DNA from: Robertkochia flava | Lineage (GTDB): Bacteria; Bacteroidota; Bacteroidia; Flavobacteriales; Flavobacteriaceae | DNA length: 64,000 nucleotides | Reading direction: 5' to 3' | Assembly (NCBI RefSeq): GCF_020166515.1 | Contig: NZ_JAINZT010000005.1 | Span: 372,001 to 436,000 of the forward strand | In this document: positions 8,923 to 16,995 of the stretch, in pieces | How the letters are laid out: each line of letters starts with the position of its first letter | How positions within the stretch are numbered: position 1 is the first letter of the stretch | The notes under the pieces: generated by a model | What the model saw: only the letters and a program-made list of their open reading frames with translations | Databases searched by the model: none | Told to the model about the DNA's origin: nothing | Made by a program: the position numbers and the translations under genes

Positions 8923-10332
8923 TTACTCTTCTTTTAGGCGTTTCTTTTCCAGAGACTCTGCCAGGCGTTTCTCAATAATGGGCTCGATAAGTGTCTTTTT
9001 CTCCTCTTTTTTTAAAAAGGGATCCAGTTCCAGGTCCTGTTTCATCCGGTCTTCCGGATTGATGTATTTGTTGGTTCCCACAAGAATCCGCTCTTTCCGG
9101 TCAAAGGCTTCCTGCTCTTCCCTTGCGGTTTCCTTGATCTTTTTCTGAATGGTATGGTCCATAAGCTGCCTGAGGTATCCTCCTCCTGCTTCGATCTGCT
9201 TAAAGATCTCCAGGGCTTTCTCGGCCATTTCTGTGGTTAGTGTCTCGATGTAATAACTTCCGTCAGCCGGATTGTCCACCACATCAAAATAGCTTTCCTT
9301 TTTGAGGACCAGCAATTGATTGCGCGCTATTCTTGACCCGAATTCATTGTCTTTATGGTATATGCTGTCGTATGGCATACTGCAAACCGTGTCGGCTCCT
9401 CCGAGGATAGCACTCATATACTCGGTCGTGGTTCGAAGCATATTAACGTTGTAGTCATATAGCGTTTTGTTTCGTTTTCCGGGAATAGCCAGGATATGTG
9501 GGGTATGGGTATTTCCGTAAGCTCCGGCCAGGGATTCCCAGAGCACCCGGAGGGCTCTGATTTTGGCGATCTCAAAAAAGTAGTTGCTACCCACCCCGCA
9601 AAAGAAAAGGGGTTGAAGTGCCGAAGCCTTGATTTCATGGGCCTCGAGCAGATGAAGATACTCATTGGCGTGGGCCAGGGCATACGCCAGTTGTTGTATG
9701 GCAGATGCACCTGAGTTAAGGTACCTGCCCAGGTTGATACTTACCTGCGAATGGATGTTCGCTACTCCGGGGTGTTCTTTATCTTGAAGATATGCAAGAA
9801 TGTCTGCCAGAAGCTGCATATCCTTTTTCTGGTTATAATGCCAGTTACCGGAAGCATTGAGGTCGTTGACCGGGTCCAGAAGGAGGTACACCCTGAAGGT
9901 GGTTCCTTCCAGGAAACCGGTAAGTTCCCTGATGAAATCGGGAGATAAAAAATGCATCTCCAGGTAAACCGGAACGGAGGTTTCTCCCAGAGCACTGAGC
10001 AAAACCTCCGGCTTTACTTTTTTATCGTGCAATACGAACAGGATGGATTCTGCTCCTTTTTCAAGAGCATGCCGGGCTTTTTTCGCTGCCTTTTCTTCAT
10101 TGGCGGTGTAAATGCGTTCGCATATGCTCCAGGTCCGTCCGGGAGTGGTTGGTTGCAAAACCGGCCTGTTTTCCAGGTCTTCGGAATGATAAAAGGGTTT
10201 TATGGTGATGTTTTCAGGAGTAGTGGTCAGCAGGGTGTTATTGTAATCCAGGCCTTTAAGGTCAAACTGGATCTGCTGCTTCCACTGTTTAGCGCTCACT
10301 CCTTTAAATGCATCAAATAAGGGTTTAGTCAT
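8923..10332 (-). CDS. mutA: Methylmalonyl-CoA mutase, small subunit (short form)
   Basis: 469 residues resembling the N-terminal barrel domain of the mutase, with the paired-subunit features FCGVGSNYFFEIAKIRALRVLW and RNQLLVLKKESYFDVVDNPADGS split over the middle of the protein. The C-terminal cobalamin-binding domain present in the roughly 640-residue propionibacterial small subunit is missing; the protein ends in a charged helix. It is expected to be a non-catalytic partner of the large subunit. Its start overlaps the end of the ftsB/divIC-like gene by 8 bp. Confidence 0.92.
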   Translation of the reverse strand: MTKPLFDAFKGVSAKQWKQQIQFDLKGLDYNNTLLTTTPENITIKPFYHSEDLENRPVLQPTTPGRTWSICERIYTANEEKAAKKARHALEKGAESILFVLHDKKVKPEVLLSALGETSVPVYLEMHFLSPDFIRELTGFLEGTTFRVYLLLDPVNDLNASGNWHYNQKKDMQLLADILAYLQDKEHPGVANIHSQVSINLGRYLNSGASAIQQLAYALAHANEYLHLLEAHEIKASALQPLFFCGVGSNYFFEIAKIRALRVLWESLAGAYGNTHTPHILAIPGKRNKTLYDYNVNMLRTTTEYMSAILGGADTVCSMPYDSIYHKDNEFGSRIARNQLLVLKKESYFDVVDNPADGSYYIETLTTEMAEKALEIFKQIEAGGGYLRQLMDHTIQKKIKETAREEQEAFDRKERILVGTNKYINPEDRMKQDLELDPFLKKEEKKTLIEPIIEKRLAESLEKKRLKEE

Positions 10333-10660
10333 TAGTATCAGTTTTTAGGCTGTCTTCGTATTCTATGATAAAGATCTCCTCATTATCCTTTTTATAATAG
10401 TATTCCTCCCGGGCAAACCGCTCCAGTTCCCGCTTTTTTTGCAGGGCTCTCAGCGCCTTCTTGTCCTTGGCAATTTCCCGTGTCAGGTGCTTTTTCTGCA
10501 TCTGGAGTTTTTCGATCTCTGCATTGAGTTCACGATGGGTGAACCACCAGGAATTGGTGTCAAAAAATAACATCCAGATCACGAATACCAGGGAAACCAA
10601 TACATAAATATTGCTTCCGATTCGAAACCATCTTTTCTCGCGTATGGATTTCCAGTTCAT
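10325..10660 (-). CDS. FtsB/DivIC-type septum formation initiator protein
   Basis: Bitopic protein of 111 residues: short basic N-terminus, one membrane segment around residues 17-33, then a periplasmic coiled coil rich in Glu, Lys and Leu and ending in a conserved ERFAREEYYYKK block. This is the architecture of FtsB/DivIC, which bridges the divisome with FtsL and FtsQ. It directly abuts udk and overlaps mutA, so it is embedded in the metabolic operon. That arrangement is recurrent in flavobacteria, from general knowledge. Confidence 0.88.
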   Translation of the reverse strand: MNWKSIREKRWFRIGSNIYVLVSLVFVIWMLFFDTNSWWFTHRELNAEIEKLQMQKKHLTREIAKDKKALRALQKKRELERFAREEYYYKKDNEEIFIIEYEDSLKTDTND

Positions 10661-11269
10661 TTAAATGAGGCGTTCGTTTATTATGGTTCGTACGATATTG
10701 ATCGCAACGGTATTGTACTTGTTATTGGGAATGATAATATCGGCATATTCTTTTGTAGGTTCAATAAACTGCTGATGCATCGGTTTCAGGGTGGTCTGAT
10801 AGCGGGTTAACACCTCTTCCATATCTCGTCCGCGCTCGTCCACGTCTCTTTTAATACGGCGGATAAGCCTTTCATCAGAATCGGCATGCACATAGATCTT
10901 AATGTCAAAAAGATCTCTTACCTCCGGATGGGTAAGTATCAGTATGCCTTCTACGATCATTACCTTTCGCGGAATGGTGGTCTCTGTATCTCCTGTTCTG
11001 TTGTGTTCCCTGAACGAATACACAGGCTGCTCCACGGCATTCCCGGCTTTTAATTCCATCAGGTGTGCACAAAGTAATTCGAAATCTATAGCCCCGGGAT
11101 GGTCGAAATTCACCCTTACCCTTTCTTCCATTGGCATATGAGACAGATCGTTGTAATACGAGTCCTGGGATATGATCCCGACCTCATCCGGAGGTAATTC
11201 GTTAATGATCTGGTTAACAACCGTTGTCTTTCCGCAACCTGTTCCTCCGGCAATTCCAATGATTAGCAT
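10661..11269 (-). CDS. udk: Uridine kinase
   Basis: Uridine/cytidine kinase of the pyrimidine salvage pathway. The P-loop GGTGCGKTT lies at residues 8-16 when translation starts at the ATG at 11269. A longer reading frame to 11329 exists, but its extra 20 residues precede the conserved MLIIGIAGG start and are unlikely to be translated. Other family features are SQDSYYNDL, NFDHPGAIDF and RRIKRDVDERGR. At 202 residues it has normal length. It is the first gene of the udk-ftsB-mutA-scpA-SDR operon. Confidence 0.94.
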   Translation of the reverse strand: MLIIGIAGGTGCGKTTVVNQIINELPPDEVGIISQDSYYNDLSHMPMEERVRVNFDHPGAIDFELLCAHLMELKAGNAVEQPVYSFREHNRTGDTETTIPRKVMIVEGILILTHPEVRDLFDIKIYVHADSDERLIRRIKRDVDERGRDMEEVLTRYQTTLKPMHQQFIEPTKEYADIIIPNNKYNTVAINIVRTIINERLI

Positions 11270-11286
11270 AAACCCTGATTTATTTA

Positions 11287-11294
11287 CAAAAATA
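11287..11294 (-). promoter_or_regulatory. Putative Bacteroidetes -7 promoter element for udk operon
   Basis: On the minus strand this reads TATTTTTG, a perfect match to the Bacteroidetes -7 consensus TAnnTTTG, 17 bp upstream of the udk ATG. No good TTG -33 element is present at 19-21 bp spacing, so the assignment is tentative and implies a very short leader. Confidence 0.35.
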
Positions 11295-11698
11295 GAGATT
11301 TGCAGCGAAGAGATAAAGTGAAAAGTCAAGACCTTTTAAACAGCCTCGCCCGGGCGCTCCGGAATTTGTAAAATCCGGTGCCTAACCGGCAGAGTCGGCT
11401 ATAGCATTAATGGGGTTTAAAAACAATCAAGAAGGGCGCTGCATAAGGACCCTGCCCCGTATCGTTTAATATTCGGCGGTTTTATCAGGCGGTTGACGGG
11501 GAAAAATAACGCACAAAGCTAAATAATACTTAACTTTTCTAAGGAAAAGATGGTCCGGGAGGGCAGGGGTTACTCCTGCAAAAAGATCCCGGGTGATGCT
11601 TTCTTTTCTGCCTGAATACAATAGCCTCACTTACTTTCTGCTAATGGTAATCAGAGGCCTGGTCATGCCAGGGCCTTTATCCTTATTCCGGTACCTGT
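11295..11698. other. Intergenic region with an inverted repeat before the MscS gene
   Basis: About 400 bp between the divergent udk operon and the MscS gene, with no convincing reading frame. The only clear structure is a near-perfect inverted repeat at 11655-11676 (AGGCCTGG, 5-base gap, CCAGGGCCT), ending 22 bp before the MscS ATG. It could form a hairpin in the leader or serve as an operator. No RNA gene was recognised. Confidence 0.4.
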
Positions 11699-13492
11699 AT
11701 GATGAATTGCATTAGAAGATTTTTTGTTCCCTTATGCCTGACCCTGTTAGGGGCACTTCCTTTTATTTTATTCGCAGGTCTACCCGAAACGGATCCTTTT
11801 CCGACCTATCCTGTGGCGCAGGACAGCATTGCAGGTGTACAGGATTCTCTTGCGTTGAAGCAGGATACTGTAAGGCCTGGGCAGGATGCTGTAGAGGCGG
11901 GTGATTCCCTTGCGGGAGGAGCCGAATTAATACGTAAGCTTTGGAGAGACGAGTTTAGTACGGAAGAGGGAAGAAAGGCCTACCAGGAGAAATATCCTCC
12001 CGCCTATGTGGTATTTGAAGGTGATACACTATTCCGGATCTATGACAACCTTGGGCCTTTTGGTCCTGGAGAACGCGCCAGGGCAGTGAGTGCAAGAATC
12101 GAGGAGATCCTCGAATCGGGGCCTGTAGATCTGAAAGAGCTGAAATTGAGTTGCGATCCGTTGATGTGCAGGATTGTCTATAAGGATATCCTGATCACCA
12201 CCATGACCCTAAGGCAAGCCGACCTGATGGGATCTGACCTGGAGGAAATGGCCCAAGGCCGTTTTGACCGCCTGTACACATTTATGGAAAGTCAGAAAGA
12301 CCGCAGCTGGACAATGATCCTGAAAAGACAGCTGATCTTTCTTGTAGCCCTGGTTTTTTTCGTGGTGGGATTCAAATACCTCAATCGTTTTTTGAAATGG
12401 CTGATGCTGAAGGTGCTCAGGAGATTCCGGGAACGACTTGGGGCTGTTAAGTTTAACGAGTATGAGTTCCTGTCCAGGGAGCGGTCGGAGATGTTGGTAT
12501 TATGGTTGCTTAATATCCTGAAGAATATTGGCTTACTGGTGCTGATCTATTTCTATTCCCTCCTGCTCTTTACCATTTTTCCGAAGACAGAGCCCATCGC
12601 CATGAAATTGTTCAATTATGTGGTAAGTCCTTTGGAAGAATTTGGTCTGGCCATTATCGGGTTTGTTCCCAACCTGATTACCATCGCGGTGATCATTTTC
12701 CTGGTGCGATACCTGAAAAAGGGCCTTAGATTTTTAACCTCAGAGGTCGAGAGGGGAAAACTGGAGATCCCGGGGTTTTATCCCGATTGGGCCCAACCTA
12801 CCTACAGGCTGATCAGTGTGATCATAACCCTCTTCGCTTTTGTAGTGATCTTTCCCTACCTTCCCGGTAGTGACTCCCCGGCTTTCCAGGGGGTAAGCGT
12901 ATTTTTGGGCTTGCTGCTGTCTCTGGGATCAACTTCGGCCATCAGCAATATCATCGCCGGACTGGTAATTATTTATATGCGCTCGTTCAAGATCGGCGAC
13001 CGGGTAAAGATCGGGGATACTACCGGAGATGTCATCGAAAAAACCATGCTGATCACCAGGTTGCGAACGGTTAAGAATGAAGAGGTTACCCTGCCCAACT
13101 CCACCATCCTGAATGGGAGTACCATTAATTACACCAGCGGATCACTCAACCAGGGGCTCATCGTGCATACTACCGTTACCATAGGTTATGACGTTCCCTG
13201 GAAGCAGGTACATGAACTGCTCCTGGAGGCTGCCGCCCATACCGAACTCATTAAAAAGGATCCGAAGCCCTTCGTGTTGCAAACCAGCCTTGATGATTTC
13301 TTTATCAGCTACCAGCTCAACGGGTATACAGACCATGTGAGTTCCCAGGGCCGCATCTATTCGGAGCTTCACGCCAACATACAGGATGCCTTCAATAATG
13401 CCGGGGTAGAGATTCTTTCCCCCCATTACCGGGCAGAACGCGATGGGAATGCCAGTACCATTCCGCCCCCACAAAAATCCGGAGCGTCTTAA
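11699..13492 (+). CDS. MscS-family small-conductance mechanosensitive channel (long form)
   Basis: 597 residues: an N-terminal signal peptide (to about residue 26), a roughly 180-residue periplasmic domain, then several membrane segments between about 215 and 425. The MscS core follows, with pore helix GSTSAISNIIAGLVIIYM and beta domain FKIGDRVKIGDTTGDV, LRTVKNEEVTLPNS. MscS channels gate on membrane tension and release solutes at hypo-osmotic shock. The extra periplasmic domain and membrane helices make it a large variant like YbdG/MscK-type relatives. Two consecutive ATG codons open the frame and either may be used. A proline-rich tail ends the protein. Confidence 0.9.
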   Translation: MMNCIRRFFVPLCLTLLGALPFILFAGLPETDPFPTYPVAQDSIAGVQDSLALKQDTVRPGQDAVEAGDSLAGGAELIRKLWRDEFSTEEGRKAYQEKYPPAYVVFEGDTLFRIYDNLGPFGPGERARAVSARIEEILESGPVDLKELKLSCDPLMCRIVYKDILITTMTLRQADLMGSDLEEMAQGRFDRLYTFMESQKDRSWTMILKRQLIFLVALVFFVVGFKYLNRFLKWLMLKVLRRFRERLGAVKFNEYEFLSRERSEMLVLWLLNILKNIGLLVLIYFYSLLLFTIFPKTEPIAMKLFNYVVSPLEEFGLAIIGFVPNLITIAVIIFLVRYLKKGLRFLTSEVERGKLEIPGFYPDWAQPTYRLISVIITLFAFVVIFPYLPGSDSPAFQGVSVFLGLLLSLGSTSAISNIIAGLVIIYMRSFKIGDRVKIGDTTGDVIEKTMLITRLRTVKNEEVTLPNSTILNGSTINYTSGSLNQGLIVHTTVTIGYDVPWKQVHELLLEAAAHTELIKKDPKPFVLQTSLDDFFISYQLNGYTDHVSSQGRIYSELHANIQDAFNNAGVEILSPHYRAERDGNASTIPPPQKSGAS

Positions 13493-13539
13493 CCGGGAAT
13501 GTAAAAAAGACGGTTTTAGCCGCTACGTTTAAAAGCTTT

Positions 13540-14694
13540 TCAGGACTTAGGCACGATCCTGAGAATACCTTTGCCTTCCACGGCTAAATAGAGATACCCG
13601 TCCGGACCTTGTTTTACATTTCGGAGTCTTCCTACACCTTCAAAAAGTTTTTCCCGTTTGGTAACACTGTTGCCGTTAAGTTCAAGGCGTTCCAGGTACA
13701 GGAACTTTAATGAGCCTGCCAGCAGACTGCCTTTCCATTCGGGGTAGCGGTCGGAAGTAACAAAGGCCATTCCGCTGGGAGCAATAGAGGGAACCCAGTA
13801 ATACAGCGGCTGTTCCATGCCTTCTTTTTCGGTAAGCTCGGTAAAAGATGTGCCATCGTAGTTGATGCCGTAACTGATTACCGGCCAACCGTAATTAGCC
13901 CCTTTTTTAATGATATTGATCTCATCACCACCCTGGGGACCGTGTTCGTGGGTCCATACTTCCCCGGTTTCGGGATGGATCGCCATTCCCTGGGGATTGC
14001 GGTGACCGTATGAATAAGCTGCCTCGACAGCATTGGGCTGGCCAACAAAAGGATTGTCTGTGGGAACCCGCCCATCGTCATGCAGGCGGTATACCTTTCC
14101 TCCGTCGCGGGTCAGGTCCTGTGGGTTCACCTCGCGGGCTCCCCGTTCGCCGATGCTGAAGTAGAGCATTCCTTCCTTATCAAAGGCCATGCGCGAGCCG
14201 AAGTGAACAGATTTGGTGGTGTTGGGCGTTGCCTTGTACAGCAATTCATTATCGGTAAGAGTACTGTCTTTCAGCCGGGCCCGCATAAGTGCCGTATGAC
14301 CTCCTTCCCCTTCCCCTTCACTGGAAGCATAGGTAAGGTAGATCCAGCCATTTTGCTGGTAATCCGGATGTAATTTGATATCCAGTAATCCGCCTTGTCC
14401 GTGATAGTAGACTTCCGGTACGTTAGACACCTTGGTCTTTTTCCCGTTGTCGAACAGGATCAGGTTCCCATTCTGTTCCGTAATGAGCATTCTTCCGTCA
14501 GGAAGAAACTCCATACCCCACGGAATGGTAAGGTCATCCACTATTAATTCAGTCGTATAATTTACCTGTTCAGGAGTTTCAATTTCGATGGGGGCTTCTT
14601 CCATTGCGGTATCCTTTTTCTGACCACAGGAAGCAGTAATTAATAACCCACATAGGATGGTTGTAAGTTTGATCGTTTTAAAACGGTATTTCAT
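13540..14694 (-). CDS. PQQ-dependent aldose sugar dehydrogenase-like lipoprotein (GSDH family)
   Basis: 384 residues with a lipoprotein signal peptide (lipobox ITASC, Cys23), then the six-bladed glucose/sorbosone dehydrogenase fold. Hallmarks are PWGMEFLPDGRMLITEQNG, GGLLDIKLHPDY, GHRNPQGMAIHP, HGPQGGDEIN and GANYGWP, which contain the catalytic His and the PQQ/Ca ligands of the family. It is predicted to oxidise aldose sugars in the periplasm with PQQ, like YliI. No PQQ synthesis genes are in the window, so external or unlinked cofactor supply is implied. It converges on the MscS gene with 47 bp between. Confidence 0.88.
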   Translation of the reverse strand: MKYRFKTIKLTTILCGLLITASCGQKKDTAMEEAPIEIETPEQVNYTTELIVDDLTIPWGMEFLPDGRMLITEQNGNLILFDNGKKTKVSNVPEVYYHGQGGLLDIKLHPDYQQNGWIYLTYASSEGEGEGGHTALMRARLKDSTLTDNELLYKATPNTTKSVHFGSRMAFDKEGMLYFSIGERGAREVNPQDLTRDGGKVYRLHDDGRVPTDNPFVGQPNAVEAAYSYGHRNPQGMAIHPETGEVWTHEHGPQGGDEINIIKKGANYGWPVISYGINYDGTSFTELTEKEGMEQPLYYWVPSIAPSGMAFVTSDRYPEWKGSLLAGSLKFLYLERLELNGNSVTKREKLFEGVGRLRNVKQGPDGYLYLAVEGKGILRIVPKS

Positions 14695-14759
14695 AATTCG
14701 GGTTTTCTCTTTGCTACAAAATTAAAAATATTCACCCGCTCTGGAAGCGGTACCGGCTT

Positions 14760-15473
14760 TTAATTCTTAAGTGCGCGTTCAATTCCTTTAAGTACAATGG
14801 GTTCCATTACCCTGTAACCTGCCGCATTGGGGTGTACCCCGTCTTCAGAATAGATTTTTTTCATTCCTTTCTTCTCATCAGACAAGGCTGAAAAGTAGTC
14901 GACATAGATATGGTTATTTTCTCCGGCAAAATCCTTTATCCAGGCATTCACCTGGCTTATTTTTTCGACCGGTTCCAGACCGGGTCTCCAGGCATAATCG
15001 TAAACGGGAAGGATCGAGCAAAGCACGACCCTGATCCCGTTGGCCTGAGCCAGTTGTGCCATGGCTTTGATGTTATCGGTGATCATCTTAACGCTGGCGT
15101 ATCCTGTATTTCCGGCAATATCATTGGTTCCAGCCAGAATGACTGCGATCTTTGGCCGGAGATCGATTACATCGGGGGTGAACCGGATCAGCATTTGCGG
15201 GGTGGTTTGTCCACTGATGCCCCTTCCGGCAATTTGATGCTCCCGGAAGAATTCCGGGTGATGATCGGCCCAGACCTCGGTGATGGAATTCCCCATAAAG
15301 ACCACTTTTGGGTAGTTTTGCTGTTCAGCGATTTCCCGGTTGGCGGCAGCATAGCGCTTTAGGTCAGGCCAGTCCCGGGCCATAAGTTCTTTATATAACT
15401 TCTCCTGGGCGCTGATATCGTCAGGAACCAAAAGGAGCAGAACAGGTGCCAGAATGTATTTTAAAAGTCTCAT
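14760..15473 (-). CDS. SGNH/GDSL-family secreted hydrolase
   Basis: 237 residues with a signal peptide (cleavage likely after DISA). SGNH blocks: nucleophile in FMGNSIT (Ser63), Gly in GRGISGQTT, Asn in LAGTNDIAG (Asn117), and the catalytic Asp/His in SEDGVHPNAAGY (about D211 and H214). These enzymes are esterases, lipases or carbohydrate deacetylases; the substrate cannot be told from sequence. The gene is co-directional with the sugar dehydrogenase 65 bp downstream and the PagL-like gene 62 bp upstream, which suggests envelope or polysaccharide processing. Confidence 0.9.
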   Translation of the reverse strand: MRLLKYILAPVLLLLVPDDISAQEKLYKELMARDWPDLKRYAAANREIAEQQNYPKVVFMGNSITEVWADHHPEFFREHQIAGRGISGQTTPQMLIRFTPDVIDLRPKIAVILAGTNDIAGNTGYASVKMITDNIKAMAQLAQANGIRVVLCSILPVYDYAWRPGLEPVEKISQVNAWIKDFAGENNHIYVDYFSALSDEKKGMKKIYSEDGVHPNAAGYRVMEPIVLKGIERALKN

Positions 15474-15535
15474 AATTACAACTTAAAATCTTACAATAAT
15501 AAGACTTTAAATTGTAAAGACCGGGAGTCATGGAA

Positions 15536-16681
15536 CTACCACTCAAATGGTTTCCAGCCAACCCCGAATTCTATCCAGTCGGCCCCGGCCCCGTTTCGGG
15601 TTTTTAGTCCCAGCTGGGCGAAAAACCGCTTTGAAATTTCATATTGTATGGCAGGCCGAATAAAAAGGTTGTCCTTCATGCGGTCGTCGGTGAGATAGGT
15701 ACCCAGTTGTACCCTGATATTAAGCCTCCAGAACATGAAGTCATAACCCGCATGTACTCCGATAAGGTACCTGTCTTTACTGTCGGGGTAGGATTCGGCG
15801 AGGGAATTGTCATAAAACAGGTCCATCCCCGTGGTAAGTCCATGCATACGGTTGAAATATCTTCTGTAATCCACCACGCCGGAGAAGGTGCCATAGCGCA
15901 GGTCAGTACCCTGATCAATATAATTCTGTACCGTGCCTACGGCCAGGTAGATATCCACCGAATTGTTGTAGGGGTTCTTCTCCGATTTCGGCCGCTCCGG
16001 TCGCAGGAACCGGGAACTTACCACCGTGGTGGTATAGGGGTCCCTATCCAATTCTTTTTGCAATTGATTGAAGTGATAGCGCATACCCAGGTTTAAACCA
16101 AAAAGATTCAAGCCGTAATTCGGGGTATAGGTCCTTCCGTTGCTGTAATGTGTGAAATCTATTCCATATAAAAGATCGATCTCCCGGTTTAATTTCCAGG
16201 CCCCTCCGAAATTCACATTAAAGTAAACCGCCATTCTTGCTCCAATGGCATCGTTAAGCGGGTTGCTTTCTTCATTAAATGGTTCAAGATTGTAGGTAAG
16301 TCCTAAGGCAGGACTGATCTCCAGAACATTTCTGCGGTGAGGTTTACTCAAAAAGAAGTTTACAAAACCATAGAGGGCATGCGGATTTCCGAATACCTGT
16401 GGGTCTCCGATATTAGCAGTGTAGTATCCGACCCCATATGCGGCAAAACCGGTTTCCCGGGACCATTGATCCGCATTGGAAGGTTGCCATGCAAACCTGA
16501 TATCGAGCGCCCCGTATCCGTAATTAACTTTATCATTCAGGTCCTGTCCTGAATATAGATGAGCTCCGGAGAGTGCTTTTATGGAGATACTTTTAAACTT
16601 CCCTTCTTCCTGTGACCACAGTCCTGTGATGCACCCGATCATAAAAAAGATGCCGCAAAAAAGTTGATGGTTCATTTTCAT
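15536..16681 (-). CDS. PagL-like lipid A 3-O-deacylase (acyloxyacyl hydrolase family), extended
   Basis: Outer-membrane beta-barrel protein of 381 residues with a signal peptide (cleavage near WSQ). The first half matches the lipid A deacylase family; the active-site pair is visible in FTHYSNG (about H178, S180), followed by GLNLFGLNLGMRYHF. PagL itself has about 150-190 residues, so the C-terminal half (about 200-381) is additional. It is also rich in alternating aromatic strands and ends in a typical barrel terminus. Predicted role: removal of an acyl chain from lipid A in the outer membrane. Deacylase activity is inferred from the motif only. Confidence 0.78.
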   Translation of the reverse strand: MKMNHQLFCGIFFMIGCITGLWSQEEGKFKSISIKALSGAHLYSGQDLNDKVNYGYGALDIRFAWQPSNADQWSRETGFAAYGVGYYTANIGDPQVFGNPHALYGFVNFFLSKPHRRNVLEISPALGLTYNLEPFNEESNPLNDAIGARMAVYFNVNFGGAWKLNREIDLLYGIDFTHYSNGRTYTPNYGLNLFGLNLGMRYHFNQLQKELDRDPYTTTVVSSRFLRPERPKSEKNPYNNSVDIYLAVGTVQNYIDQGTDLRYGTFSGVVDYRRYFNRMHGLTTGMDLFYDNSLAESYPDSKDRYLIGVHAGYDFMFWRLNIRVQLGTYLTDDRMKDNLFIRPAIQYEISKRFFAQLGLKTRNGAGADWIEFGVGWKPFEW

Positions 16682-16958
16682 ACATATGTGGTATTTATGT
16701 TGTGTTTCAGGTGGCGGTTCATAACCGGCCTGATCAGTTGCTGGTATTTAGGCATCAGGGATAAGAAATGCGGACGCATAAAAAGGGAGCCGGAAGAAGA
16801 AGAGGGATTTAAAGTTACTTAATTTTTTGTAAATAAAGGCTGACATCTTACTTATAATCAATGTGTTGTGAGACAGGGGCTCATGAAGAGCAGGACAGGC
16901 AGTCAGGGGGTGCATTTCACGTATTTTATAGTGCCTTTACCGATGGGAAAACAGATTT

Positions 16959-16974
16959 ACGAAAACGTTTGCGT
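16959..16974 (+). promoter_or_regulatory. LacI/PurR-type operator upstream of PEP synthase
   Basis: The 16-bp site ACGAAAACGTTTGCGT is the exact reverse complement of ACGCAAACGTTTTCGT, the textbook E. coli PurR consensus. It has the central CG dyad common to LacI/GalR-family operators. It ends 21 bp before the PEP synthase ATG, where a bound repressor would block initiation or elongation. The regulator is unknown; in this phylum a sugar-responsive LacI-family protein is more likely than a true PurR. Confidence 0.55.
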
Positions 16975-16995
16975 AGATTTCCGAAAAACAACAAT

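Noticed and set aside
16861-16995. N-terminal extension of PEP synthase
   Set aside because: The 45 extra residues have no family similarity and would run through the predicted LacI-type operator; the ATG at 16996 fits the family start.
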